Assembly: GCA_964538515.1 (NCBI GenBank)
Contig: CAZIEW010000086.1
Span: 1-18,684, forward strand
Source: CALBZH01 sp964538515
GTDB taxonomy: Bacteria; Desulfobacterota; Syntrophobacteria; Syntrophobacterales; Syntrophobacteraceae
Reading direction: 5' to 3'
DNA: 18,684 nt
Shown: positions 1 to 7,947 of the stretch, piece after piece
Layout of the letters: each line of letters opens with the position of its first letter
How positions within the stretch are numbered: position 1 is the stretch's first letter
Translations under genes and position numbers: made by a program
The notes under the pieces: model-generated
The model's input: only the letters and a program-made list of their open reading frames with translations
Told to the model about the DNA's origin: nothing
Databases searched by the model: none

Positions 1-26
1 TGAGCGTGAAGGAGCTCAGCGTCGAC

Positions 27-374
27 TCAGGGACTTCGGAATCGAGTGTCGACAGCCTCGATCGCCGACATATTCACGAGGGCGTCGAAGAGCTCCTTGC
101 CTTCCAGTTTTTCCAGGTGCACCAGATGGTTGCCAACCTCCTTGACCACTCCCGTCAGCGTCTTGCCTGAATCGAGATGGATTGACACTTTCTTTCCCGC
201 CAGGGCCTTGAGATTGTCGGCCATGGTGCTGTTGACATTGTAGCTGACTCCCTCTGCGGCAAGGACCTTGCCTTGTTGTCCATGAGGCAGCAGCGGCACA
301 GCCAGCACGATGCCGCAGAGCATGAGGAGACAGACCCTTCTCAAGCCGAGCGTTCCTTCGGAAGTTCCCCGCAT
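27..374 (-). CDS. Small exported LSM/SH3-like domain protein
   Basis: The gene encodes 115 residues with no function I can name. Residues about 12-35 form a basic-then-hydrophobic segment (two Arg followed by a Leu/Val/Cys-rich stretch) that looks like a signal peptide, with a plausible cleavage site near the LAAEG segment at about 38-42. The mature part, about residues 52-110, has the pattern of a small beta-barrel of the Sm/LSM or SH3 kind: a 'GKKVSIHLDSGKTLTGVV' strand pair followed by 'LVHLEKLEGKELFDALVNMSAI'. This resembles proteins in which a nucleotide- or ligand-binding barrel has been exported. An ATG at 374 is preceded by a strong AAGGAGAGG ribosome-binding site. It lies 26 bp downstream of the rhomboid gene on the same strand and is probably the last gene of the long operon. 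The fold assignment is inferred from the pattern only; the gene call itself is firm. Confidence 0.75.
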   Translation of the reverse strand: MRGTSEGTLGLRRVCLLMLCGIVLAVPLLPHGQQGKVLAAEGVSYNVNSTMADNLKALAGKKVSIHLDSGKTLTGVVKEVGNHLVHLEKLEGKELFDALVNMSAIEAVDTRFRSP

Positions 375-400
375 GTTCCTCTCCTTGTGCCGGTTGTTCG

Positions 401-1111
401 TTAGCGCCAGTAGTCAAAAGAATTGTCACGCCGGTAGCGTCTTGGAGGAGCGAAGAGCTTCAAGAGCCCAATGCCAACCAAGAAGCCACCGATGTGAGCC
501 CACCAGGCGATTCCGGTAAATGCCTGTGCTCCTGCGAACAGGGAAAAAGCCCCGCTGAAGAACTGCAGCAGAAACCAGAGTCCGAGGAAGACGTAAGCCG
601 GCAGCTCCATGAGCGTGAAAAAGAAAAAAATCGGAACGAACGTGAGGATCCTTGCCCCTGGATACAGGATGAAGTAGGCCCCCATGACACCGGCAACGGC
701 GCCGCTCGCTCCGATGGTGGGGACCGTAGAGCCGAGGTTGGTGAGCACATGGATGAGCCCCGCGAGGACTCCGCTCAGCAGGTAAAAAGCCAGATACCGA
801 GCATGCCCCAGGTAGCTCTCGACGTTGTCCCCGAAGATGTTCAAGATCCACATGTTCCCGATCAAGTGAAGCCATCCGCCGTGCATAAAGACCGAGCTGA
901 GCAGGGGAACGAGCTTGCCGACCCCGCTCAGTCCCAGCCCCGGCTTCTGACCGAAGACAGCAGCAGGCACCAACCCGTACTTCATGAGATAGCTCTGGAG
1001 CTGTGGACCCAGGCTGAGCTGAAACAGAAAGGCGACCGTGCAGGATGCAATGATCATATAGGTCACCACAGGTGTTCCCGAGGACGGGTTGGTGTCTCGT
1101 ATGGGGATCAT
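401..1111 (-). CDS. Rhomboid family intramembrane serine protease
   Basis: This is a polytopic membrane protein of about 236 residues. Rhomboids cut substrate transmembrane segments inside the bilayer with a Ser-His dyad. In the reading from the upstream GTG (1120) the diagnostic pieces are: HGGWLHLIGNMW at 80-91 (the His/Asn oxyanion-side helix), GASGAVAG at 137-144 with catalytic Ser139, and AHIGGF at 208-213 with catalytic His209. About six hydrophobic segments surround them, and the length matches bacterial and archaeal rhomboids. The start at 1111 is chosen because its ATG overlaps the stop of the upstream gene as ATGA. A GTG at 1120 is in frame but has poor ribosome-binding-site spacing. 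The coupling to the PPDK-like gene suggests co-translation but gives no clue to the substrate. The C-terminus ends in a basic/aromatic tail (RRYRRDNSFDYWR). Confidence in the family is high. Confidence 0.95.
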   Translation of the reverse strand: MIPIRDTNPSSGTPVVTYMIIASCTVAFLFQLSLGPQLQSYLMKYGLVPAAVFGQKPGLGLSGVGKLVPLLSSVFMHGGWLHLIGNMWILNIFGDNVESYLGHARYLAFYLLSGVLAGLIHVLTNLGSTVPTIGASGAVAGVMGAYFILYPGARILTFVPIFFFFTLMELPAYVFLGLWFLLQFFSGAFSLFAGAQAFTGIAWWAHIGGFLVGIGLLKLFAPPRRYRRDNSFDYWR

Positions 1112-3963
1112 TTCCTGCACGCTCCCTTCTTGCTGAGATAGGCTTTGAGGTCTTGGAGCACCTCGGGCAGGCTGGACTGCTCAAAGCGCATTCCCGCGGC
1201 AGCGATGACCGAATGCCGCCGGTAGGGATCCACTTCGAAATGCCAGGGTCTCACGCGGATGGGCTTTCCGGAGGCTGTCAGGTAATCCTGGAAGCGGGAC
1301 ACTTCGGCCATCAACGCTTCATAGTCGTCTTTCCCGTAGACCGTCCCGTCGAATTCACCGAAGGAGCACCGACCGAAAAGGACCAGGCAGTCTCCCGTGG
1401 CCTCGGATCCGACCCGCTCCAGGGAGATCTCGAGTTCCGGAAAGGGGGCGAAGAACGGGTCCACATGGTAGAGCTCGGTGAATTCCCCCACTGGAATGCC
1501 GTAGCCGGAGCCGCCGGATTTCTGGTCCTTGGACTGATCGAGAAACGTCCTCAAATAGCGCGATAACAGGTCAAATTCCGCATGGGGCACGGATAGGCCG
1601 ATACTGATGATCCGTGCGTGTCCCTGTCCGAAGGGCGGCTCTCCCTGAACCATCCGGACCTTGTCATGGAGCGTTGGGTTGATCTGCTGGAGGTAGCTCA
1701 TGAACTGTCTTGCCAGGACTTCCTTTTCGGCATAGTTCAGCGTCGCCGGTCCGATGTCCACCTTGTCGAGGTCCTGCCCGTATTCGAAATTGCTGGCCAG
1801 AATCAGGTGGTAGCATTCGGGAGCACGCATCACGTGGAACCCTTCCTCCTCGAAATCTCGCATCAGGCTCATGGTGCGGTTCTTCAGAAAAATGTCCCGG
1901 ATGACGTCGTTTTCGGTGTCCCCCCGCTCCTTGGCCTGAACGACCATGAGCTCGTGCAGCCAGTGCGTGCACCATGTGGTGCAAAGCATGAGCATCTTCA
2001 GGGTCTTCAGCACTTCGGCACCGAGCTGGTCCCCTTTGTACTGGATTTGAGGCTCGAAGACGAAGTCCTCCACCCGCACATCCTTCAATCGCAAGGCTCG
2101 CCTCCGGTCGCGCGGCGGGATGTAGCGCAGGCACGTCGCAAAGGCCTTGAGCAGCTCCTTTTCGCTCACGGCAGCGGTGTTTTCCCGAAGCGCCCGCTCC
2201 ATGTGCTGGTAGCCTTCCAGCTCCAGCTCCCATTGGTAATGCAGGTCGAGAAGCGTGTCGTAGTCGCATTCGTGGTAACCCGCCTCATCAAACTGGTATC
2301 GAAGGTATTCCCAGTCGACGTAGAGCTTCTTCCGTCCCCTGCGGTCCTCCAGAAAGTCGCTGGCCGTCGTGAATCCAAGGATGCCGCGCTCGCCGTCCAC
2401 GAAGACCCTCTTGCCGAGATGGCGGGCGACGAGGCTTTCCGGATTGAGAGCGACGTGGTCGTTTGACGTGGTGAGCACCGGTTTGCCTTGCGCGTCGACC
2501 AGGTTGATCAGGTAGGGCTTGCAGTAGGCGACGGCGGATACGGCTTCGTGTCCCGTCGTGTTTCCGTCGCAGCGAACGATCCCTCTCACCAGGGGATGAT
2601 TCACCGCCACGTCGTTTTCCCCGTAGGGACGCCTGCGCAGCAGGATGACCTCTTGGCCGGCGTGGGCCAGGTCGAGGGCGCTTTCGGTCCCGAAGGTCAA
2701 GATGCCGCTGTCGGCGCTGTCGGTGATGGGCTCCCCCCTGGCCAGGACGACATAATCGTGAAAGTTCTCGCGCAGAGCCTTTTCCGGTTGCTCGAGGGCG
2801 GTATTAATGATCATCGAGGCCTGCTGGATGTTGGTCTTGCCTTCGTCCACCAGGTCCCACATGGCGCGCACGGTGGCGTTGGACGTCATCCTCAGCGGTC
2901 TGCGCTGGAGGACGTAAATCTTGCGGTTCTCAACGGTGAGCTCGATGTCGAGCGGACGTTTCGAAAACGCCTCGAAGCGCTCCCGAAGGATCAGCAAACG
3001 CTCGAAGATGTCGGGAAACTCCCGCTGGAGGTCAACGGTGTGGCGAAGGGGCTTGCGCAACCTTCCGGAAACGATCTTGTCGCACTGGACCTTCGGTGCC
3101 CACTCGATGATCATCTCGTTGGCTCCCGTGCGCTGGTTGCGCGTAAAAAGGACGCCACTCAGACAATTCTGCTCGTCCCGGTTCCCGAAGACCATCTCCT
3201 GGATGACCACGGCCGTGCCCATGTCGTCGGAGACCTTCGGCTTGCGGGATCGCCTTGCCTCCATGGCGGTGGGAGACATCCAGGAGCTCAAGATGGCCTC
3301 GATGGCGTTTCGCAGCTGCCGGTTCAAATCCTGCTCGAAAACGGGGGGCAGGGAAGGGTGTCTTGACAAGCGAAGCACTTCCTTGAATCGTCGGATGAGG
3401 TCCTTGAGCAAAGGGATGGCAATGGAGCCTTCGTTCCCGGCGCGTGCCCGCATGATGGCTTCGTAGAACGGTTCGTAGGGAATTCCGAGCACGACTTCGC
3501 CATACATGCGGATGGCGGTGAGGTAGGTCGTCCTAACGAAGCTCTCATCCTTGCCTGCGTCGATCAGCGCATGGACCACCTCGTCATTCAACCCGACGTT
3601 CAGGACCGTGCTGAGCGCTCCAGGAAGCGAAACCGGGGCTCCGCCGCGCACCGCCACGATGAGCGGCATCCTTCCGCTCCTGTCGCCGAAGCGGCGTCCC
3701 TTACGCTCCTCAAGTCGGTGCATCTCCTCCCGGATCCGTGCGCACGTCTCCTCCGTCAGGCGGTTCCCCGACTCGTGATACTCTCGCCAGACTTCCGTTG
3801 ACAGGACGAACCCGTCCGGCACCGCAATGAGGTCGTCCATCTCTTGAAAGACCACTTGCATGTGACGCATGTCCTCGACAAGCTTGGCCCCTTTGGCCCC
3901 AAGGAGCTCAACCTGAGTCGGGTCCGCGTCTTGGAAGGCAACGATCAAAGGATCGCGCGCCAT
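1108..3963 (-). CDS. PPDK-like protein: pyruvate/PEP-type ATP-grasp plus phosphohistidine domain, unknown C-terminus
   Basis: The protein is 951 residues long. Residues 1-360 follow the nucleotide-binding domain of pyruvate phosphate dikinase: GAKGAKL at 22-28, VAVRGGAPVSLPGALSTVLNVGLND at 103-127 (PPDK has a Ser-Gly-Ala-Pro-Val-Ser-Met-Pro-Gly version), and the DIELTVENRKIYVLQRRP edge at 339-356. Residues about 415-485 resemble the swivelling phosphohistidine domain. The canonical TSHAAVVAR is replaced by TTGHEAVSA, which keeps the candidate phospho-acceptor His472. The C-terminal PEP/pyruvate TIM barrel of true PPDK or PEP synthase is not seen. Instead about 450 residues (500-951) match nothing I recognise; they include a Cys/His/Trp-rich stretch CTTWCTHWLHEL. 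The phospho-acceptor substrate is therefore unknown. An AAGGAG ribosome-binding site precedes the ATG at 3963. The gene sits 33 bp after paaK and overlaps the rhomboid gene by 4 bp. It could be a regulatory or specialised phosphotransferase rather than a central-metabolic dikinase. Confidence 0.85.
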   Translation of the reverse strand: MARDPLIVAFQDADPTQVELLGAKGAKLVEDMRHMQVVFQEMDDLIAVPDGFVLSTEVWREYHESGNRLTEETCARIREEMHRLEERKGRRFGDRSGRMPLIVAVRGGAPVSLPGALSTVLNVGLNDEVVHALIDAGKDESFVRTTYLTAIRMYGEVVLGIPYEPFYEAIMRARAGNEGSIAIPLLKDLIRRFKEVLRLSRHPSLPPVFEQDLNRQLRNAIEAILSSWMSPTAMEARRSRKPKVSDDMGTAVVIQEMVFGNRDEQNCLSGVLFTRNQRTGANEMIIEWAPKVQCDKIVSGRLRKPLRHTVDLQREFPDIFERLLILRERFEAFSKRPLDIELTVENRKIYVLQRRPLRMTSNATVRAMWDLVDEGKTNIQQASMIINTALEQPEKALRENFHDYVVLARGEPITDSADSGILTFGTESALDLAHAGQEVILLRRRPYGENDVAVNHPLVRGIVRCDGNTTGHEAVSAVAYCKPYLINLVDAQGKPVLTTSNDHVALNPESLVARHLGKRVFVDGERGILGFTTASDFLEDRRGRKKLYVDWEYLRYQFDEAGYHECDYDTLLDLHYQWELELEGYQHMERALRENTAAVSEKELLKAFATCLRYIPPRDRRRALRLKDVRVEDFVFEPQIQYKGDQLGAEVLKTLKMLMLCTTWCTHWLHELMVVQAKERGDTENDVIRDIFLKNRTMSLMRDFEEEGFHVMRAPECYHLILASNFEYGQDLDKVDIGPATLNYAEKEVLARQFMSYLQQINPTLHDKVRMVQGEPPFGQGHARIISIGLSVPHAEFDLLSRYLRTFLDQSKDQKSGGSGYGIPVGEFTELYHVDPFFAPFPELEISLERVGSEATGDCLVLFGRCSFGEFDGTVYGKDDYEALMAEVSRFQDYLTASGKPIRVRPWHFEVDPYRRHSVIAAAGMRFEQSSLPEVLQDLKAYLSKKGACRK

Positions 3964-3996
3964 GGCGGTTTCTCTCCTTCGGGAAATTATAGCCCT

Positions 3997-5304
3997 TTAG
4001 CCGTCCGGTATGCTTCGAAAAACCGTCTTGTAGGTCAGACCTTCCCCCGGCATTCGGTCCGAGTCCACGAGCTGGATTCTTGCCCCGATTCCGAGCATGC
4101 GTCGCATGTGTGAGCGAACAAGCTCCAGGTATTGGGATCGGCCTCCATCGGGAAGCACCGCCGTCTGGGGTCTTTGGATGAGCAATTCGAGATGGTCCCC
4201 GATCCCGAAGGTCGTGTGAATGATGAGCCTGAAATCCTCAAGGGCTGGATCGATTGTCCGCAGCAGGGCTTCGACATCTTCGGGATAGAACGGGATCCCG
4301 CGGATCGCCACGCGATTGTCTGTCCTTCGAAGGACCGGGGAGATCCTGAGTGAGGTGCGACCGCACCGGCAGGGGGCATCGTGGAGGACCGTGACATCCC
4401 CCGTGCGGTAACGGACAAGAGGGTATCCTTCGGCGGTCAGCGTGGTGAGGACAAGCTCCCCTTCCATTCCAGGGGGGAGCGGCTGTCCCGTGACCGGGTG
4501 GACTGTCTCGGCAAGAAACTGGTCTTCGGCGAGGTGCAGCCCCTGGCGCGCAGGGCATTCTCCGGCCATTCCCGGCTCGACCATTTCCGTGACGCCGTAG
4601 AGCCCGTAGACGGGCACACCCAGCGCCGCCTCCAGATGCTCGCGCAACGCCTCGGGGATCGGGTCCGGACCCAGGAGCACCAGGCGCAGGTGCAGGCTGT
4701 TGCGGCTCATTTGAAGCCGTTTCATGGTTTCGACAATGTGGAGGGCGAAGGAGGAGGTCGTGGCAAGAACCGTCGACCGGAAGTCCTGCATGATCTGAAG
4801 CTGGAGCGTTGCCGAAACCGTCGCCGAGGGAGCCAGGGTGGCGCCCAGGGCTTCGGCCGCAAGATTGAAGGTGAAGGCGCCGGGGAAGAGGCTGAAGTTG
4901 AAGGCGATCTGCACCACATCCCGGTCGGTCACGCCGAGCTGCTCGTAAAGGCGTACCATGAGAGACTGCCACATGGCGGTGTCGTGCTTCGTGAAGCCGA
5001 TCACAACGGGCTTCCCCTGAAGACCCGGCGCCGCGCTGCTGATCTTGAGACGGACGATGCTCCGGAGCGGCACCGCAAAAAGGCCGTACGGATAATGAGC
5101 GGCCAAGTCCTGACGCGTGGTGAACGGAAAGCGTAGGAACTGCCCGGGGTCGCCCATCTCCTCCGGGAGAATTCCCAGCTCGTCCATGCGCTGCCGATAG
5201 AAATCGACCTTGAAGTAGGCTCGGTTCAGGGTCGTCTGCAATCGTTCAAGCTGCAGTTGGCGGACCTGGTCGCGAGGCAGCGAATCGATGGTCTGGTGTG
5301 ACAT
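3997..5304 (-). CDS. paaK: Phenylacetate-CoA ligase-like AMP-forming enzyme
   Basis: This 435-residue adenylate-forming enzyme has the usual length of the PaaK family, which converts phenylacetate or related aryl-acids plus CoA and ATP into the aryl-acetyl-CoA thioester with release of AMP and PPi. The family features seen are the N-terminal helix-rich start, YGLYGVTEMVEPGMAGEC (the adenine/aryl-binding YGxTE-like motif, about 237-254), the YRTGDVT hinge aspartate region, the C-R-CGRTSLRISPVLRRTDN region, and a late Lys in GLTYKTVF. The phosphate-binding loop is unusual: PaaK normally has SSGTTGKPT, whereas here residues 89-99 read SSAAPGLQGKP. It directly follows livF, with 9 bp between, and the ATG at 5304 has a GGGATGG-type ribosome-binding site. 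Its place in an ior-liv operon supports a role in aromatic amino-acid or arylacetate catabolism. The exact substrate is uncertain. Confidence 0.88.
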   Translation of the reverse strand: MSHQTIDSLPRDQVRQLQLERLQTTLNRAYFKVDFYRQRMDELGILPEEMGDPGQFLRFPFTTRQDLAAHYPYGLFAVPLRSIVRLKISSAAPGLQGKPVVIGFTKHDTAMWQSLMVRLYEQLGVTDRDVVQIAFNFSLFPGAFTFNLAAEALGATLAPSATVSATLQLQIMQDFRSTVLATTSSFALHIVETMKRLQMSRNSLHLRLVLLGPDPIPEALREHLEAALGVPVYGLYGVTEMVEPGMAGECPARQGLHLAEDQFLAETVHPVTGQPLPPGMEGELVLTTLTAEGYPLVRYRTGDVTVLHDAPCRCGRTSLRISPVLRRTDNRVAIRGIPFYPEDVEALLRTIDPALEDFRLIIHTTFGIGDHLELLIQRPQTAVLPDGGRSQYLELVRSHMRRMLGIGARIQLVDSDRMPGEGLTYKTVFRSIPDG

Positions 5305-5313
5305 GATCCATCC

Positions 5314-6039
5314 CTACCTTTCCCATTTGTGCTCGTAGTCCTTCCCGAGGTAGGCCCGCTGAACGTCATCGTTTTCCTGAAGCTCTTCCGCGCTTCCGGA
5401 GAGCACGATCCGCCCGTTTTCCAGCACGTAGCCGCGCTGTGCGATCCCCAGGGCGCCCATGGCATTCTGCTCGACCAGCAGAACCGTTACTCCCTGCTGG
5501 TGAAGCACGGACACGGTCCGATAGATCTCTTCGACGATGAGCGGCGCAAGCCCCATGGAGGGCTCATCCAGAATGAGGAGCCGCGGCTTGGCCATGAGCG
5601 CCCTCCCGATGGAAAGCATTTGCTGCTCCCCGCCGCTCAAGGTCCCCGCCTTGTTGCCCTGTCGACTTGAAAGGGCCGGGAAAAGGCTCAGCACATCGGG
5701 CAGATGGTGCTCCACATGCCTGCGTCCGTGAACGTAGCCCCCGAGCTCGAGGTTCTCGCGCACGGTCAGGTTGGGGAAAAGCTGCCTTGCTTCCGGCACC
5801 TGCACGAGACCCAGCTTGACAATGTGCTCGGGAGCCGTCGTGTGGATCGGTACGCCCTCGAAAAAGATCTCACCTTCCGATGGACGCTGAAGCCCGCTGA
5901 TCGTTCGAAGGAGCGTGCTCTTCCCCGCTCCGTTCGCCCCGATGAGCGCGACGATCTCCCCTGGCAGCACATGAAAGCTGAGCCGCCGCAAAACCTGGAT
6001 GGAGCCGTATCGCGCCGAGACTCCGGATACCTTCAACAT
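5314..6039 (-). CDS. livF: Branched-chain amino-acid-type ABC transporter ATP-binding protein LivF
   Basis: This is a complete 241-residue ABC ATPase of the high-affinity branched-chain/hydrophobic amino-acid (HAAT) family; LivF usually has 230-245 residues. Walker A is GANGAGKST at about 34-42, the signature is LSGGEQQML at about 134-142, and Walker B plus the catalytic Glu is LLILDEPSMGLAP. The switch His is replaced by the VEQN segment that is typical of LivF. The protein drives import from the cytoplasmic face together with LivG and the LivH/LivM permeases. The ATG at 6039 overlaps the end of the upstream livM-livG gene by 7 nt (GCATGTTGA), which indicates translational coupling. The substrate cannot be read from this subunit. 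The neighbouring ior and paaK genes suggest aromatic or branched-chain amino acids or their keto/aryl-acids. Confidence 0.96.
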   Translation of the reverse strand: MLKVSGVSARYGSIQVLRRLSFHVLPGEIVALIGANGAGKSTLLRTISGLQRPSEGEIFFEGVPIHTTAPEHIVKLGLVQVPEARQLFPNLTVRENLELGGYVHGRRHVEHHLPDVLSLFPALSSRQGNKAGTLSGGEQQMLSIGRALMAKPRLLILDEPSMGLAPLIVEEIYRTVSVLHQQGVTVLLVEQNAMGALGIAQRGYVLENGRIVLSGSAEELQENDDVQRAYLGKDYEHKWER

Positions 6040-7940
6040 GCTGGTCTGCCCTCACATCGGGAGCCTTTCCCCTTGGCTCCCAGGTACGCCGCGATGACCC
6101 TCGGGTTGAGTTGAATCTCCCTGGGAGTACCGGCAGCGATCCGGGTTCCATGCTGAAGCACCACGATGCGGTCGGCAAGGCTCATCACCACGTTCATGTC
6201 GTGCTCGACCAGTATTATCCCCATGCCGCCCTGCCTGAGCAAGGAGACATACTGGACCAGCTCGCGGCTCTCTCTCGGGTTCAACCCCCCGACGGGCTCA
6301 TCGAGAAGCATGACGGAGGGACCCAGAGCCAGTGCCCGCGCAAGCTCAACCAGTTTGTGCTCGAGGAGACTCAGCTGCCGAGCGGGCGCGAACGCCCGCT
6401 CGGCCAAGCCGAGCAGATCGAGAAGCGCCATGGCTCGAGCAATCAGCGCTTGCTCCTCCCGTCTCTCCCAGGGTGCATGCAGGCTTGTTGCGATGAAACC
6501 CGCCCGGCCATGGACATGACAGCCGAGCAGCACGTTCTCCAGCGTTGTCATGTGCCCGTAGACTTGTGCGGTCTGGAAGGTTCGTCCGATTCCCGCTTTC
6601 GCGATCTCGTGGGGCTTGCGGCTCAGGATCGGCCTTCCGTTCAAAATCGCCTGCCCCGAGTCCGGCTTGATGAGTCCCGAGACCACGTTGAGGAAGGTGG
6701 TCTTGCCCGCGCCGTTCGGGCCGATCAGCGCCAGGATCTCACCGGGTCTGACGTCGAGGCTCACTTCATTCAAGGCCTGGAGGCCACCGAAGCTCAACGA
6801 AATATCCTGTAAGCTCAACAGGGAAGGAAGGGGTGTCGCGCTGGAGGGAGGGTCCGGTGACCGGCGGTCCACGAGTTGTTCGCTCACACGAGCCCGCAGG
6901 TCCTCGTTGTCGTGTGGTCGTCTTGCTTCGGGCAGCTTGGCCTCCGCGGCGGGAAGTCGCTTTCCAATGCGGCCAAGCACGGCCGTCAGGGCTGGAAGCA
7001 GACCCTCGGGGCAGAACACAAGCGCTCCCATTAGAATGAGCCCATAGAAGAGCACATGGACGTCCTCGAAAGCGTGGAGGAGCTCGGGAAGCCAGGTCAG
7101 CAGGACCACGCCGGCAAGACCGCCCCACAGGTTCCCCATCCCGCCCACGGCAACCATGGTCACGGTCTGGACCGAATAGAAGATATCAAACGATTTGGGA
7201 CTGATGAAGGTGACGTAATGGGCGTAGCAGAAGCCGGCAACCGCGGCATAAAGGGCGCTGACCACGAAAAGAATCACTTTGTAGCGAAAGGAGGGAATGC
7301 CCACCGCACTGGCCGTGAGTGGTCGCTCGTGGACGGCATGAAGGGCGCGTCCGAGGCGGGAGTCCATCAGGTTCAGCGCCAGAGCCGTCAGCGCCAGAAG
7401 GACCCCCCATAGGAAGAAGAAAAACTGTCGGTCCGAGGTCAAGACCCAAGCCCCGATCTTGAGCTTGGGAATGGAAGGGAAGCCGGACGGGCCGCCGGTC
7501 CAGCCCTCGAGCTGTCCCATCAGGATGCTGACGATGATATTGAAGCCGAGCGTGGCCATGACAAGGTAATGGCCTTCCAACCGGAGTGTGGGAAGCGCCA
7601 GACAGAAGGCCGTCAAGGCAACCACTGCCAGCGAGAACAGCAGCGCCGCGGGGAGCGGCCATTGCCAGGTCGTGCTGGCGATGGCCGAAAGGTAGGCCCC
7701 GAGACCATAGAAGGCGGCATGCCCCAGAGAAACCTGTCCGGACGAGGCAATGAACAGATTCAACCCGAGCACGACGATGGCGTTCAGCGCGATCACATTG
7801 AGGAGAAGGAAGAGGTACGAGTTGGCGATCATCTGCGCAAGGATGCCGAGGGTCGCTCCCAAAAGGAGCAGCCATCGCCAGTCTCGAGGTACGAACGGCA
7901 TGAATCTGCGAGGGTTGTTGGGGGTTTGACTGGAATGCAC
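6033..7940 (-). CDS. LivM-LivG fusion: permease plus ATP-binding domains of a HAAT ABC transporter
   Basis: A single frame encodes about 635 residues. The first 320 or so form a LivM-type permease: multiple hydrophobic helices, the motif SSGQVSLGHAAFYGLGAY, and FFFLWGVLLALTALALNL. A linker of about 50 polar, Pro/Arg/Glu-rich residues leads to a LivG-type ATPase. This has LQDISLSFGGLQALNEVSL, Walker A GPNGAGKTT, a degenerate signature LSLLEHKLVELARAL, Walker B VMLLDEPVGGLN, and VEHDMNVVM. Fusion of these two subunits fixes their 1:1 stoichiometry and is known for HAAT systems. I chose GTG 7940, which lies just after the livH stop with a GGAGG upstream (spacing about 12). The next in-frame choice, ATG 7901, gives 622 residues but lacks a visible ribosome-binding site. 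It overlaps livF by 7 nt. No periplasmic binding protein (LivK) is in the window. Confidence 0.93.
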   Translation of the reverse strand: MHSSQTPNNPRRFMPFVPRDWRWLLLLGATLGILAQMIANSYLFLLLNVIALNAIVVLGLNLFIASSGQVSLGHAAFYGLGAYLSAIASTTWQWPLPAALLFSLAVVALTAFCLALPTLRLEGHYLVMATLGFNIIVSILMGQLEGWTGGPSGFPSIPKLKIGAWVLTSDRQFFFFLWGVLLALTALALNLMDSRLGRALHAVHERPLTASAVGIPSFRYKVILFVVSALYAAVAGFCYAHYVTFISPKSFDIFYSVQTVTMVAVGGMGNLWGGLAGVVLLTWLPELLHAFEDVHVLFYGLILMGALVFCPEGLLPALTAVLGRIGKRLPAAEAKLPEARRPHDNEDLRARVSEQLVDRRSPDPPSSATPLPSLLSLQDISLSFGGLQALNEVSLDVRPGEILALIGPNGAGKTTFLNVVSGLIKPDSGQAILNGRPILSRKPHEIAKAGIGRTFQTAQVYGHMTTLENVLLGCHVHGRAGFIATSLHAPWERREEQALIARAMALLDLLGLAERAFAPARQLSLLEHKLVELARALALGPSVMLLDEPVGGLNPRESRELVQYVSLLRQGGMGIILVEHDMNVVMSLADRIVVLQHGTRIAAGTPREIQLNPRVIAAYLGAKGKGSRCEGRPAC

Positions 7941-7947
7941 GTGCGTC

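Noticed and set aside
2488..3366. A 292-codon open frame on the plus strand opposite the PPDK-like gene
   Set aside because: The composition looks like antisense of coding DNA, and no family is recognised. The minus-strand gene has domain motifs across this stretch.
3986..3991. TATAAT on the minus strand between paaK and the PPDK-like gene, as an internal promoter
   Set aside because: No acceptable -35 box lies 16-18 nt upstream (GCATAC/AGCATA is found there), and the 33-bp gap fits an operon.
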